Source: Blastomyces gilchristii SLH14081 | Taxonomy: Eukaryota; Ascomycota; Eurotiomycetes; Onygenales; Ajellomycetaceae | Assembly: GCF_000003855.2 (NCBI RefSeq) | Contig: NW_003101677.1 | Span: 1,347,506 to 1,411,505, forward strand | DNA: 64,000 nt | Direction of reading: 5' to 3' | Shown: positions 50,621-62,646 of the stretch, piece after piece | Numbering within the stretch: the stretch's first letter is position 1 | Layout of the letters: every line of letters begins with the position of its first letter | Notes under the pieces: generated by a model | Database searches by the model: none | What the model was told of the DNA's origin: nothing | What the model saw: the letters and a program-made list of their open reading frames with translations, nothing else | Made by a program: the position numbers and the translations under genes

Positions 50621-53610
50621 TTTCAAGCTCAGTCAGTCAGCAACTGCCTGTTATGACTGAAAGAACTAGAAACTCATATACTTCAACCCCTGTGAACCCT
50701 ACTGCAGATACTCAGAAGCAGTCACTCAAATCATGAATAACTCTTATGAAAGAAGTCTTAGAGAACTTATCAATCATACATAGAATATCATTCTCTACAT
50801 CTGTGACAGAGAAACTCTCTGAACTCATAAATAAACCAATCTCAGTGAAGAACATTCTTGAGCATCTTCTGCAGAATCAAGCTATTTTTCTATAAGAAAT
50901 ACTTACTGCTCACAAACACCCTTGAACTGAGTTTCTAGACATGATCTTCAGAGACACTCATGAACTGAAAAGAAACTTTCTTAAGTCATGATCACTTAAG
51001 GTCACTTATTGAATCACAATCTATAAAAGCTTTTGCAAGTTTGTATTTGAAATTGACTCACAAGCCTGACTGTGTGATATGAAAGATGAAGAAGCTGTCA
51101 TCTATATGATAACAAGTCTCTATTACACTGAAGCTAAGAACTGGCTGAACTATCTAGAGAATGATCATGAGAGATTCTACTGATTCATTCTTAAGATCTA
51201 TCTAGAGAACAAGTTGAGAGACTCTGCAAGCTGAACAGAGAACATCTGAATCATAATCACTAATATTAGAAAAAGAGGTGAAGAATCTGATGAAGACTAC
51301 TCACAGCACTTCATGAAATTATGATATGAATTAAGATCTGTGAAAACAGGGCTCTGAAACAAGACCTGAATAATGATATTTATAAAGAGACTGAATAAAG
51401 ATATGCAGAACAAGCTCATTGAGTAAGACTCTAAGTTCTTGACTCTGAAGAAACTGATAACTCTCATTCATCACTTACAGATCACTGTGAGAGTCACAGA
51501 CTTATAAAGAGCAGATCATCAATCAGTTCTGTGAGAGCCAGAACAATAGAGAACAGATTTGTCAGAAAAAGATGATAAGATACAGAGAGATTCACATCTG
51601 ACTGCTGAGCAGAGAGAGAGAGCTTCATAAGCTTCTGTGAACAGAGTACATAACAGAGAGATTAAGAAAAAGAAACTCTGCTTTATCTATTCTAAATCAG
51701 AACATCTCTACACAAACTGTCTGAACAAATTAAAATAGAAATTTGAGAAGTCACAGACAGAGTCAGCAACAGTCTTCTTAAGAATCTTGAAGCTGATATC
51801 TGAATCTATTGCTTCTCTGATGAAAATGCTTGCTTATGAGAAGAGATCACACTATGATGCTGCTGTCTCACAAGCATGAAAAGTATTGATAAACTCAGAA
51901 TCTCAGATCACTGTAATGTCTCTAAAGCTTGCAGAGTGAATAAGCTGAAAGGTGAAGACTGAGAACCTGTTCTTGTAATAAGCAGAGTGTGAGAACTCAG
52001 ATCTGAGAGCTGAGAGACTCACAAGAGTCATCTTTGAATTACAAGATCTCTCTGAAATCTGAAGAAGATTTACAGAAACTGTGATTATCACAGACATTGC
52101 AGATGACATGTACTTAAGACTTGTATAACTTCAAAGACATAATCTGCACATAGCTGTTCATAAGTCAGGTTTATACTTCTGATCAGTGTTGACAGACTCA
52201 CTTACAGAGATAGAATCAGTTAATGCTGCAGAGTTAATTAGAGAAAATAAGCTCATCTATGTAATGACTTTGTAAGTGTCTGAGAATCTCACAGTCATAG
52301 AAACTGAGCTTCAGATATCAGAGAAATACTGAGATCTCACAGAGATATTCAGCTCAGCAAAGACAGCTGAGCTTTCTTCTCACTATAAGAAGAATCTGAT
52401 AATAGATTTGATAGAAGAGCAGAAACCCTTCTGAGAATCAATCTATAAGCTCTCTTATCATGAGACAGAGGTCTTGCAGACCTATGTGAAGAAGAATCTG
52501 AAGAATGACTTTATCTAATCTTCACAGGCCTCTGCAGAAGTCTCTGTGATATTTATAAAGAAGAAGAATAAAGATCTCAGATTATATGTAGATTATTATA
52601 ATCTGAACTTCAAGATAATAAAGAGTCACTACTCTCTGTCTCTGATTGAGAATGTGATCAATTATCTCACAGAAGCTATCATATTCACACAACTGAATGT
52701 GATTAATATATATACATGACTATAAATATAGTCTGAGAATGAATGAAAGACTGTCTTTAGAACTGCACTGAGATTATTTAAATATCTAGTAGTGTCTTTT
52801 GATCTGACTAATATCTCTGTGATATTTCAGTCTTTTATTAATAAAATACTTCATGCATATCTGAATGTCTTCATGATAATATATCTGAATGATGTGATGA
52901 TGTACTTTATGAAGAAGAAAGAACACACTGAGCATGTATGAAGTGTGTTGAAGGTCTTAGATGAGACAGAACTGTATATTAAGCTCACAAAGTGCAACTT
53001 CAGTACTCACTGAATTAATTTCCTAGAATATGTAATCACTGCAGATAATATTCAGATGAAATCTTCATAAGTTAAGACTATTCTATCATGATCAGAGTTA
53101 ACTAGTATTCATGAGATTCAGATCTTTCTGAGCTTTGTGAATTTCTATAGATGATTTATCTTTATATTCATAAGAATCTTTTTAGCTCTTACAGACATGC
53201 TGAAGAGTGAAAATAAGAAGAAGTCATTCTGTGAATAGAGAATAAAAAGATTATTGAGAAGAGAGAACTGTAAGAATTTTCTTATTTCAGAAGCTCATGA
53301 GGTCTTTGTAAGATTGAAACAGACATTTATAGATACAGTGATGCTATTTCACTTTGATTTCTTACTCTTAATCAGATTGAAGATAGATGTCTTCTTCTTT
53401 ATAATTTCAGAAATAGTCTTGTAATTACAGTTAAATGAGAACTGAGTTTCAGTGATCTTTTTCTCACAGAAGATGCAACCTGCAGAGATCAACTATGACA
53501 TTCATGATCAGAAGCTTCTTATAATAGTGAAATTCTTCTGTCACTGACATCACTACTTTGAGAATCTTATGACAGTGATTACTGTTAGAACTGATCATGA
53601 CAGCTTATAA
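50363..53610 (+). mobile_element. Ty3/Gypsy chromovirus D, 5' part only
   Basis: A 258-bp LTR (50363-50620), then gag with a zinc-knuckle remnant (CFIYSKSEHLYTNC, about 51680), protease, reverse transcriptase (about 52540-53080; YLNDVMMYF at the YxDD box) and RNase H (about 53150-53600). Collinearity with copies A and B ends at CAGCTTATAA near 53610, inside RNase H, where normal-composition DNA begins. There is no 3' LTR in the window. This is the best-preserved member of the family but still carries many stops. Confidence 0.85.
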
Positions 53611-54330
53611 CACAATCAATAATTCATAACCAATGATGCAGATCAACCGCTCCACCACGAACTCGCTCAATTTTTCGAATAAGAACCCGCCGATAGATCC
53701 ATCGAAAAGCCCTCGATCATACGAGCATTCTGACCCCATCGCCGACCGCATACCCTGTGTGGTGGTGGAGTTATCCAGCCAAACGTGAACCGGACGTTGT
53801 TCGAAACTCCTGTGTGGGAGTATCCCCCGTTCTCCCCTACCACACCACAACCCCGGGCCAAAGTGCCATACAAATTGTAAGGTGAAGAGACCTAGCCATA
53901 TGCACCAATCTTCTCGATTTTGGAAGATCCCCGATCTGTAGTTGTGGAGATATCTGAGGAGCGACCTCCACGAAAACCCTGTCCATCTTTGATGTTCCAA
54001 AACACCAACGCCAAGTCCCACCGTTGTACCGCCCTTCCTAATCTGGCCCATCCCCGGCAGAAAAATACAAAAAGATACCTCGGCGATAATATCAAGCACA
54101 TAACCAACGGCCACTTCTGAAGTGCAACCTCCGCGGTCTGTCTTCAGTGTATCTGGACATCAACGCCAAGTCTCGCCCTCGTACCACCCCTCTCAATCTG
54201 GCCCATCCCCGACAGAAAAGTACAAAAAGATACCTCAGCAACTGTACTCAATACATAATCAGCAGACACGACAACTATAAAATCAGTATACCCCAAGGTC
54301 TGACTGAGCCTTTGATCCCTGCACAGTGAG
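53611..54330 (-). pseudogene. normal-composition sliver, unidentified coding remnant
   Basis: Composition returns to CG/CC/GG-rich for about 720 bases between chromovirus D and the LINE. The longest frame, - strand 54114-53605 (169 codons), overlaps other open frames on the same strand (54107-53892, 53873-53667), including Gly/Ser-rich readings such as GFRGGRSSDISTTTDRGSS. I cannot tell which is real and recognise no family. It may be a fragment of a host gene into which D and the LINE inserted. It carries an internal duplication described next. Confidence 0.35.
54003..54268. repeat. diverged direct repeat, two units offset by 153 bp
   Basis: About 54003-54115 and 54156-54268 share CATCAACGCCAAGT-like, TCTGGCCCATCCCCG, CAGAAAA and TACAAAAAGATACCTC blocks in the same order. 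The offset of 153 is a multiple of three, compatible with a 51-codon repeat if the region was coding. The differences include many C/T changes in the second unit. Confidence 0.75.
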
Positions 54331-55308
54331 ATATATTAAATCTAGTTTTAATACCTCAATATTCAATAGATTCTGCAAGGGATTGAGAACAGCAACACTA
54401 GGTTTCTATTGAATTTGAGAATTAACTCTATATTGATATAATCATTGACAAAGTCTTCTATTTTGAGATATAAATAACCAGTTCCTCTACATCCTGCTGG
54501 CAATATTTATATTATCATATAGAAACAGACTTATATTCTCTATAATATCAAGACCCTGAAGAGGGAAAGTCTTGATAGGGGGTATACAGTAGTGCATATC
54601 TTAGCAGTTTCTATCTCATTCTTCTGCAGCAGTTAATGCAAAAAAAAGATTTTAGAAATAGTTTTTTACTTCTCTTAAAAAAGTAAGGTGTTTTTCTCTG
54701 GGTTTTACACAATATTCTTACAAAGAATTAAAAACAGAGTTATTTTCTGTCATAATTTCATATTCTTTTAAGTAAGAATTACTTTTTCAGTGGCTGAAGA
54801 GCTTTCATTAATACTTAATTCTTTTTTACACTCTTTATTAACTGATTTGAGTTGCACACCTGTTGTGTGAGGAGAATTGGATAATTTAGAATAAAATTGA
54901 ATAGTTTTAATCAATTTCTCTTCAAAAAATTGATTTATTTTTTGTCAGTTTTTCTCTCAAAAACTGTCATATCATCTGATTTACTATCAATTGATATCAT
55001 ACTTTTCCTCATTGTATCCCAAGAAAGAGATTGTAAAGATTTTATTGATTTATCTTAAAAATCAATTTTAGTTTATTAGATTCTCTTCAAAAATCTAACC
55101 TAGTTACTGAACTAGTGTGAAAAAAATCAGGTGTTTTATACACAAAAGTCTGCGATTCTTCTTTTGAAATAGTCTGACCAACTTTTCAATTGAAAACAGA
55201 CTTAGAAACCTCTTAATTGAAACAGTCTGACCAACTTTTCAATTCAAAAAGAGTTTAATAAATATCTCAATTGAATTAGTCTGACCAACTTTTCATTGAG
55301 TAAGAACA
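54331..55308 (+). mobile_element. presumed LINE 5' untranslated region
   Basis: AT-rich and non-coding. A perfect 9-bp inverted repeat TATCAAGAC..GTCTTGATA lies at about 54545-54578, just before GGGGG. Three copies of AGTCTGACCAACTTTTCA (55171, 55223, 55278) stand immediately upstream of the ORF1 start. The left boundary of the LINE is not visible, and the part before about 54600 could belong to another element. Confidence 0.45.
55171..55295 (+). repeat. three-copy repeat upstream of LINE ORF1
   Basis: AGTCTGACCAACTTTTCA begins at 55171, 55223 and 55278 (spacing 52 and 55), each preceded by TTGAA-type sequence. Repeated promoter-like monomers in LINE 5' ends are known from other elements; that this is one is inference. 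Confidence 0.8.
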
Positions 55309-57311
55309 ATGAGTTCAAAAGTACACTCAGTTGTTGTGAAGAAAGATGCTTTCTCAAATGCTATTTCTGAGATTGAAATTCTGAAGAGAAGAAAGAAAGA
55401 AGAGATAGAGAAACAACAAGTTCTTGAAATACAGAAACTTGAAAAAGCAAGTAAAATTCTTGGAAAGCAGTGTCTGAGTGAGATGAATGAAGAAGTTCTG
55501 TTAATTCTTCATGCTCAGGCTAGACAACTACAGGAAGTGATCGCCCCGGTGGCCGAATGGTTAATGCGGCCACCTGGTAGCGCCTTGGCGTGGGAAACCA
55601 AGGCGTGTGGGTTCGAAACCCGCAGGGGATACATTAAATCCGGAACTCAAGCACCTCAGGTTCCTAATAAATACAGAGGTGTACAAATCGCTCCAACAAA
55701 TTGCTCTATGTTCCTGGGATGGGAAGTTATTATCGCATGTATTTAATTGTCACTCCTTTGTATTTCCTATGTTCTTGTTATCTTGGCGTGGTCTCAACAC
55801 CTGTATTTCCTCCTGTATAACCAACACTTGGCCTGTATTTAACATCACGCAAGGACTCATCATAAGCTCCGCTTGCATATGAGTATAATGGAAGAATAAT
55901 AATAATAATAATACAGGAAGTGATCAAGTTCAAACTTGGAATTTCAAACACAGTTCAAAAAACTTTGAAAATTTCTAATACAATCACTGACTCTTCAGTT
56001 TGCTCTTCTTTCTTTTCTACTTCTTCTTCTTCTCCTTCTTTGAATCAGAAGAAAACATATGCTCAAGCAGCTGAATCTGCTGCCTCTAAACCTGCTGTCT
56101 CTAAACCTGCTGTCTCAAAACCTGCTTAAAATCCTGAGAAAACTGAGAAGAATACTGCTCATGTCTCTATTCATAGAAAAGTGAAAAAGAAAATGTAAAA
56201 AGAGAAAAACTTTCAAATCTCCAGAAATAGAAGACTTATTCTCAAAGTCTCAAACCAGGACATTCTGCAAAGAAACAAGCTAAACTCAAATCTCATTTTC
56301 AGAATCAGAAATGAAATTAACCAGCAGTTCTTTTCTCAGTTGATGACTGATATTGAAGTTCAAAAACCAGTTATAGCTTCAATTGAATCATCATTTTTTG
56401 AAAACTCCATCATTCTGACTACAATGCCTGAATTCAGTGCTGAATTCCTTATTCAGAATGAGAATCTCTGGAAGTCAGCAGTAGAATCTTTGTTAAACAC
56501 AATAATTCTATCTGAAAGAGATGAAAAGTGGGACAAATTCATTCTTCATGATATTTCAGTTGAAATTTTTGACTGTGAAGAAGAAATGCTACTTCTCAAA
56601 AATGAATTGGAAGAATACAACTCTATTCAACTGAGAAAGAAGCCTGTATAGCTAAATTCAATTGAGTTCAGACAAAGCAGGAGAAATGCCTCTGTTCTAG
56701 TATATACAAAAACACTTGAACAGTCAAAGATCTCTGAAGTAAGAGTAGCAGGTTTGAAAATAAGAGTTCATGAATACAAAGACTCAAGGATGAACCTCAA
56801 AGCTCAAACACAGTGTTCAAACTGTCAAAGATATGAACACTTTGCAATCTCATGTTTTAGAGACTCAAAATATGCATTCTGTGTCAGAGATCACAAAACT
56901 AGTGAGCATAAATGTGAAACATGCTTAAAAAGAGATGAAATTTGTCAACATACTCTGCTTAAGTGCTCTAATTGCAAAGAAAAACATGCATCTAGCTCAA
57001 AAGAATGTATGTTTGCTCCTAGAACTCAAAAGAACTGGAGAAAAGATGAAGCTCAAAGTCAATATAGAACTGAAGAGAAGAGTCAAGCCAGTAAACTCAC
57101 AACTGCAAGCTTAAAAAGAAGAAACTCTCAACTATCTAAGTCTTCAAACTCCAACTCTCCAGCTAAATGTAAACAGAACTTGAATCCTCAAACTTCTGTT
57201 AAGATTAGAGAATTGAGAAATGACTCTGGTGATAAACTAGATATAATGCAAGCAGTTGAGATTCCTACTTTTCAGAACAGTTATAATCTACTATCTGATG
57301 ATAGTGATTAG
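55309..57311 (+). pseudogene. Tad1-like LINE ORF1 (gag-like), broken by a SINE
   Basis: Starts at ATG 55309 with a Lys/Glu-rich coiled-coil-like N terminus (KRRKKEEIEKQQVLEIQKLE) up to QLQEVI. There the SINE 55543-55911 intervenes; removing it with one copy of its duplication restores the frame into KFKLGISN. A Ser-rich stretch and three 15-bp repeats (SKPAV, about 56082-56126) follow, then an open segment 56340-56651. The nucleic-acid-binding region with several zinc knuckles is at 56815-57010 (CSNCQRYEHFAISC; CETCLKRDEICQH; CSNCKEKHASSSKEC). The C terminus is basic and Ser-rich. Multiple knuckles in ORF1 are usual for Tad1/Jockey-type LINEs. There are stops at 56127 and 56649 besides the SINE. 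Confidence 0.8.
55543..55911 (+). mobile_element. tRNA-derived SINE, well preserved
   Basis: 369 bp. The tRNA-like head GCCCCGGTGGCCGAATGG has an A box TGGCCGAATGG (55550-55560) and a B box GGTTCGAAACC (55610-55620). A long variable-arm-like segment between them suggests a class II (Ser/Leu-type) tRNA origin. The body is unrelated to tRNA, and the 3' end is TATAATGGAAG(AAT)n. A perfect 14-bp duplication TACAGGAAGTGATC lies at 55529-55542 and 55912-55925. CG, CC and GG are largely intact. The second copy (14484-14862) is collinear but carries many C-to-T changes. Confidence 0.95.
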
Positions 57312-57384
57312 ATTCTACTCTACTCTCTTTTAGTATGAATATACAATCAAAATAACAAAAAAAGTTTAAAAACTCTTCAAAAAT

Positions 57385-59402
57385 CACATTTATTCAAAAT
57401 AATGTGGATAGAAACTCAAATTGTATTTATTCTTGTCTTTAAATTGCATTTGAATAAAAAGTTGATTTTATACTGCTTCAGAAGCTGAATTTTGATGCTG
57501 AGCAAAAATATGTTATTTCTCATTCAAGCTACTACTGCTTTTTACCTCAAAAGTCTGAGATAAAGTCAAGAGTAGTGATCTATGAAAGAAAGAGATCAAG
57601 ATATCAATTTAATCTAAGATTTGATATCATGTCTGACCCTGATATTCTGGTGGGTGATATTATAGATAAAGAAAATGAGTTTGATACTATACAGCTCATA
57701 AATATCTATAATGAAAAGTCATTGAAGAAAAATAACAATATCTGGACAATTGATAGAGGATTTCAGAACATAACTTCATCAAGAAACTCTATAATTGCAG
57801 AAGATTTCAATGCACATCATCTCTGATGGAATTCAGAATACAAGAGAGCAGTGAGAGCTGATAATCTGGTTGAATGAACCTTTGAGCATTCAATAGATTT
57901 GGTTAATAAGTCTGATCAACAAACATTCTTTAGAAAAGGCATGAAACAGAAGTCTATTATAGATCTAATCTTCATGTCACAAAATCTAATGAAAAGAAGA
58001 CTTGTAAACTGGTTTATTGATTCAAATGAGACATCAGGATCAGATCATGAGATTATTCAATTTGATATTGAACTGAGTGAAAAACAAATGAGTGAAAATC
58101 CTCTTCTCTCTAATCAGTATAACTTTGAAAAAGCTGATTGAAAAGCAGTTGAAGAAAGCATAAAACTGCTAAAATCTGAAAGACAGAATGAGCTATATTG
58201 GAATTCTGGTCAAGATATCTCAAATGAAATGCTTGAGAATAGAGTGAAGCTTATTACATCTATTATTCTAACAAGTGTTAGAGATAATATTTCAAAAAGA
58301 AAATCTTCTGAGTATTTAAAACCTTGATGGAATGAGAATATCTCATCTAAAAGGAAAGAATTAGCTACTGCTAGAAGAGATTGGAAAAATAATGTAATAT
58401 CTGATGAAGAGTTCAAAGCTGTCAGAAATGAATATTTTTCAGATATCAAAAGAGCTAAAACAGACTGCTGGAATAAATTTCTTGAAGAAGCACAAGGGAA
58501 GGAAATTTTTAAAGCTTTTAACTATACTAAAACAAGAAGTGTAGCAAAGCTTCCAGCCTTAGAATATGAGTTTCAGAATGAATCATATACAGCAAACTCT
58601 TTTGAGGAAAAATGTCAAGCTTTCATGAGAATTCTCTTTCAGAACTCATCAGACTCAGGTTCAGATTCAGAGGAAGAGAATATATCACTTCTCAACTACA
58701 TTGATGAAAATGACTGGAAATGGCCTGATCTTACACAAGATGAATTAGAGTCAGCTATCTTCTCAAGTTCTGTTAAACCTGCTGCAGGTCCTGATTCAAT
58801 TAATCACTTGATTATTCAAAATACATATTCCTACTTAAAGAATGAATATTTTGAGCTCTTTTTCAATCTCTTGAAAAATGGATATCATCCTGAATGCTGA
58901 AGAGAAGCCACTGGAGTGATTCTTGCAAAACCTAATAGAAAAACTTCAATTCCTAAGTCATATAGAGTAATATCTCTATTGAACTGTTTAGGAAAGGTTT
59001 TAGAAAAGATAATAGCTACTCAACTATCTTTTATAAGCTCTATAGATAATTCTCTTTTATTCAGTGAATAAATGAGAGATAGAAAACAGTGTTCTGCAAT
59101 TGACACTGTTCTCTCAGTTGTTCATGATATTCAAATAGCAAAACATAAGGGTCTGGTCTCAACTGCAGTTTTTATTGATATAAAGAGAGCATTTGATCAT
59201 GTTTCAAAGTCAAAGTTAATTCAGACATTGAAGATATTAAAACTGCCACTTTCTCTAATAAAATGAGTTAACTGTTTTATATCTAAAAGAATTATACAAC
59301 TCTTCTTTGATGGAATGAAACAAGACAAGACTGAGATAAAAATAGAAGTATCACAGAGATCTTCAATCTCACTCATTTTATTTGTAATATACACTGCATA
59401 TC
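57385..59402 (+). pseudogene. Tad1-like LINE ORF2: endonuclease and reverse transcriptase, truncated
   Basis: The endonuclease domain begins near FIQNNVDRNSN (57390) and includes AEDFNAHHL and GSDHEIIQFDIEL. A linker follows (EYLKP, ARRDWKN, CWNKFLEEAQGK). Reverse transcriptase from about 58740 shows SSVKPAAGPDSINHLI, REATGVILAKPNRK, SYRVISLLNCLGKVLEKI, STAVFIDIKRAFDHV and SLILFVIYTAYL. The sequence stops there because a hAT element enters at 59403, so the FADD box and C terminus are not seen. Most in-frame stops are TGA where Trp is expected (for example LIK-stop-VNCF), and a few are TAA where Gln is likely. Conserved Gly/Pro positions have become Arg/Ser. Confidence 0.85.
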
Positions 59403-62400
59403 TAGACTGGCCGGCGGGACCATGAATTTCACATTTGGTCCCATTTGGTCTGGTCCCATACATTTCTTGGCGTGAGTCTCACCAGGACCAAGCCTCAAAA
59501 AAATCTGAAAATGAACCATTTCTGAGAGAAATGGCGTGAAAAATGACCAGATTTAATTCAAGAACAGTGAAATGGGAGTAATTTTCCAGGATAAACTGTA
59601 AAAGATGATCATTCTTTCAAAATCAGAATGAGACTGAGACTGAAGATCAAAATCAGTCTCATTCAGTTCATTCAGTGATTGCTTATATAATCAGAATTTG
59701 ATAATGATTATTGATAACACTCATGAAACAACTAAATACATTCTTGTGTAAGTTTATTCTTCACTTTCTCATGAAAACTACACTTCTCTGATATACTGTG
59801 ATCAGAGGTATTAAACTGTCTGATAATTCTATATTTTACAATCATGAGTTTCTTGATTGTTTCTCCTTGTAATTGTTCTCAGTGATAGTGACAAATATCT
59901 TGACTTGAGTTGAACTTTCACTTCATTCCCACCTCTGCCAATGGAATTGTCAGAATATCACATGCTATCAGTGCAACAGTTGAATATGTACTCTCAACAA
60001 TTTTTCATAACTCTAGAATTGATTTAGTGTGTAAATTTGTCAGATTATCTTGAAGATAGCAGTCAAATTCAGTTTTACAAGCATGTAGTTTTGCCTGATT
60101 TTCAGTTGTAATCAATGTATGCAAGTCCTGTTTCAAAGTTAGTATTATAGTTCTATGTGATATGAAGTGTTATCAAAGATTATTACTTACTAGGGAATTA
60201 TATTTCACTGTCTTCACATCTTGAATATCTGCTCATTCAAATCTCTGATAGTTGACATTGTAGTAGTCTTGAGCTAATTTGATATATGAGTCTCATTTCT
60301 TCTCTGTTCAATCTTGAGAAGTGTAGATATTAACTCAATGAAAGGGATCTAGTAGAGCTGCTACAGCATAGTACTCTGCAAAAGATTGTTCTATTTTGCT
60401 GTAGTAATATGCCAGTTTATTCCTTGCAGCAACAATAGCCTGTGCTATAGCATCATTTCAGACTGAATTTCTTTTTGAGTGATTCAACTGCTTCTCAAGA
60501 TGAGTAAATAAACTGTTATACACTCACCAGGCTGACTGCAGCATTGATGTATGAGTGATTGAGACTGTCTTTGTTATCTTATAAAACTGAAACAGTAAAT
60601 CAATCACATATTTCAACTGAGTTCACTTCATATCAGAAAGTTTCAATATCTGAATCTTTTTCCAATCAGAGTGTTGCACTCAATGATCAATCATCTGATA
60701 CAATTGAAGAGCCTGAATAGTTATCTTATATGTTGAACTCTACTGTGTTCTAACACTCTGTATCATATTCAGTGATGTGACTGATTTGTTTATTTATTGA
60801 ATATCATGAAATTGTTGTTGTTGTTTAGAAGAGGTACAAATTACATTAACAATGTTTCAAATCTATGATATTTAAATTATTAGTCAATCTATTCAAAATT
60901 AACAGTAGCATTATCAAAAAGCATTATCAAAAAGCAATATCAAAAAGTGTTGTCAAAAAACATTATCTTTTGCAAAGTGAATGTAAAAGTTACTTGAGTA
61001 ATCACTTTCATCTCATTCTCATCTCAAGAATCAGTCATCTCATTATTCTTCATCTCAATGTTAAGATTCTTTATCAGTGTTTGCATCACAAGTTGAACCA
61101 CATGAGTAATACAGAGAATATGACCTTGTTTATCATTTCAGGAATGCAAAGCCAATTTTTGCTCCAAGCTCTTCATCATAGTGTAGTTATTTGCAGCATT
61201 GTCAGTTGTAATTGTAAGAAGACTGAGACTAATATCTTAATAGTCATTTTTAATCACAGTCATTAATATCTCTGTTATATAATCCCCAGTATGACTACTG
61301 ATCAATGATTCAAATTCAATTAATGTCTCTCAATAAGTTCAGTTCTCATCAATGTAATAACATGTAACTCTTATAAATGCAAGATTGTTTGTACTAGTTC
61401 ATGTATTCACTGTGAGAGACACTCTTCAATGATTCTTCAACTCTGATTCTAGATATTGCATATTGACTTTGTAGTGTGTCTTGAGGTTGGACTGAAGACA
61501 GAATCAATGTGGAATATGAAGATTTGAATTAAGCATTTGAAGAAGTGTTCGGAATTCAGGGTTTTCAATTAATTGAAGAGGAAGATTCAGAGATATACAC
61601 ATGTAAAGTAATTGTTCACAGAAGTTATCAGATGAGAGTTGTGGAATCAGAGTACTGATACAGGGTCATTTTTGCATGATTTCCTTCAAATTAGAAAGTT
61701 AGCATTATCAAAAATTGTTATCTGGTAGAGCAACTTATCAGCTCAGTAGTAATTTTCTGATTATTTTTCTTTTATTGTCTGCATTCTGATGACTTCAGAT
61801 GTCAGGAAATTTCTCCAGAGCTATGATCAGTTCATGATGAATGTTTCTGAATGAAGTTGCAGTGATTGCAGCAAAGAGATGACTCTTCAGTAATCTATAA
61901 TACAATCTATTAATAATTATTTCATAGTTCATCTTGATATTTGTGTTGAGTTTTTCATAAATTTTGTGACCTGGAATCAGATGTGAAGAATGAAGTGATT
62001 ATTCATCATGATTGAAAGAGAGCATTCTGTGTTGAATTGTAAATAACATAGACTTTGTAATTCACAGTGATTTCTTGAAGAGTTTGTGAATCTTCAATAG
62101 AAGTAAAAGAAGTGAAAGAAGTGAATTCAGAAGATATGATAATAATTTGAGAAAGATGACAATTTATTTTCAATAACTGATCACTGATGTGTGTAAGAAG
62201 AATTAATATAAGAGAAAATAATCTTATTTCTTAGCTTAGTTATAATTTTAGTACTAACTCAGATTGAATATCATTGATGTATAAAAATAAATAAACAATC
62301 TTGATTAATCTCTGTCATATTTCTTGAAATATATTAATATTGTGAAAGAGAGTGTTATCAAATTGTGTTATCAGATGATATCATTAAAAATATATTAATA

Positions 62401-62500
62401 TTGTGAATATCAATGTTGAAAAAATGTTGATACTTATACATTATAGTGATTTGTGAATCATGATAGTTAAATATATATATATATATATATCATTCCTGAC
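59403..62500 (-). mobile_element. hAT DNA transposon with decayed transposase
   Basis: The terminus TAGACTGGCCGGCGGGACC at 59403 interrupts the LINE reverse transcriptase and matches the MITE ends at 11400 and 22319. The adjoining 8-bp target would be TGCATATC, but the partner end was not found. The transposase reads toward 59403. Motifs: SLTVNT-stop-TSTNNLAF (about 61420-61390), YYIDEN, FESLISSHTGDYITEIL, ITTDNAANNYTMM (61215-61174), ILCITHVVQLVMQ (61120-61081) and AALLDPFH with the dimerisation region downstream (60380-60200). These are the RNase H-like and hAT C-terminal signatures. The zinc-finger N terminus is not clear. Stops, mostly TGA, inactivate it. The right limit is approximate. 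Confidence 0.85.
60908..60959. repeat. four tandem 13-bp units, GCATTATCAAAAA-like
   Basis: Units start at 60908, 60921, 60934 and 60947; the first two are identical and the next two diverge slightly. Related words (GTTATCAAA) recur at 60166, 61702, 62345 and 62971. Confidence 0.85.
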
Positions 62501-62640
62501 TTGATTACAACTTGTACAATAATTTTTAAAAACTTAAAATCAATTTTAATTATTAATAATTAAAAACTTAAACTTACAACTAACTAATATAAAAAGAAAA
62601 AAATCTACTTCTTCTCTTTCTCATTCTTCTTATCATTCTT
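62501..62640. other. AT-rich gap with TA microsatellite to its left
   Basis: An (AT)n run lies at about 62469-62490, followed by A/T-rich sequence without frames. It separates the hAT transposase remains from the coding relic beginning at about 62645. Confidence 0.5.
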
Positions 62641-62646
62641 CACAAT

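Noticed and set aside
55550..55625. A tRNA gene
   Set aside because: A and B boxes are present, but the sequence continues into an unrelated body with an (AAT)n tail and a 14-bp target duplication, and a second collinear copy exists, so it is a SINE head.
55309..55746. A 145-codon protein as a genuine gene
   Set aside because: The first 78 codons are LINE ORF1 and the rest reads through the SINE insertion; it is a chimera created by the insertion.
60865..61266. 133-codon open frame on +
   Set aside because: It is antisense to the best-supported hAT transposase motifs (TTDNAANN, CITHVVQL) on the - strand.
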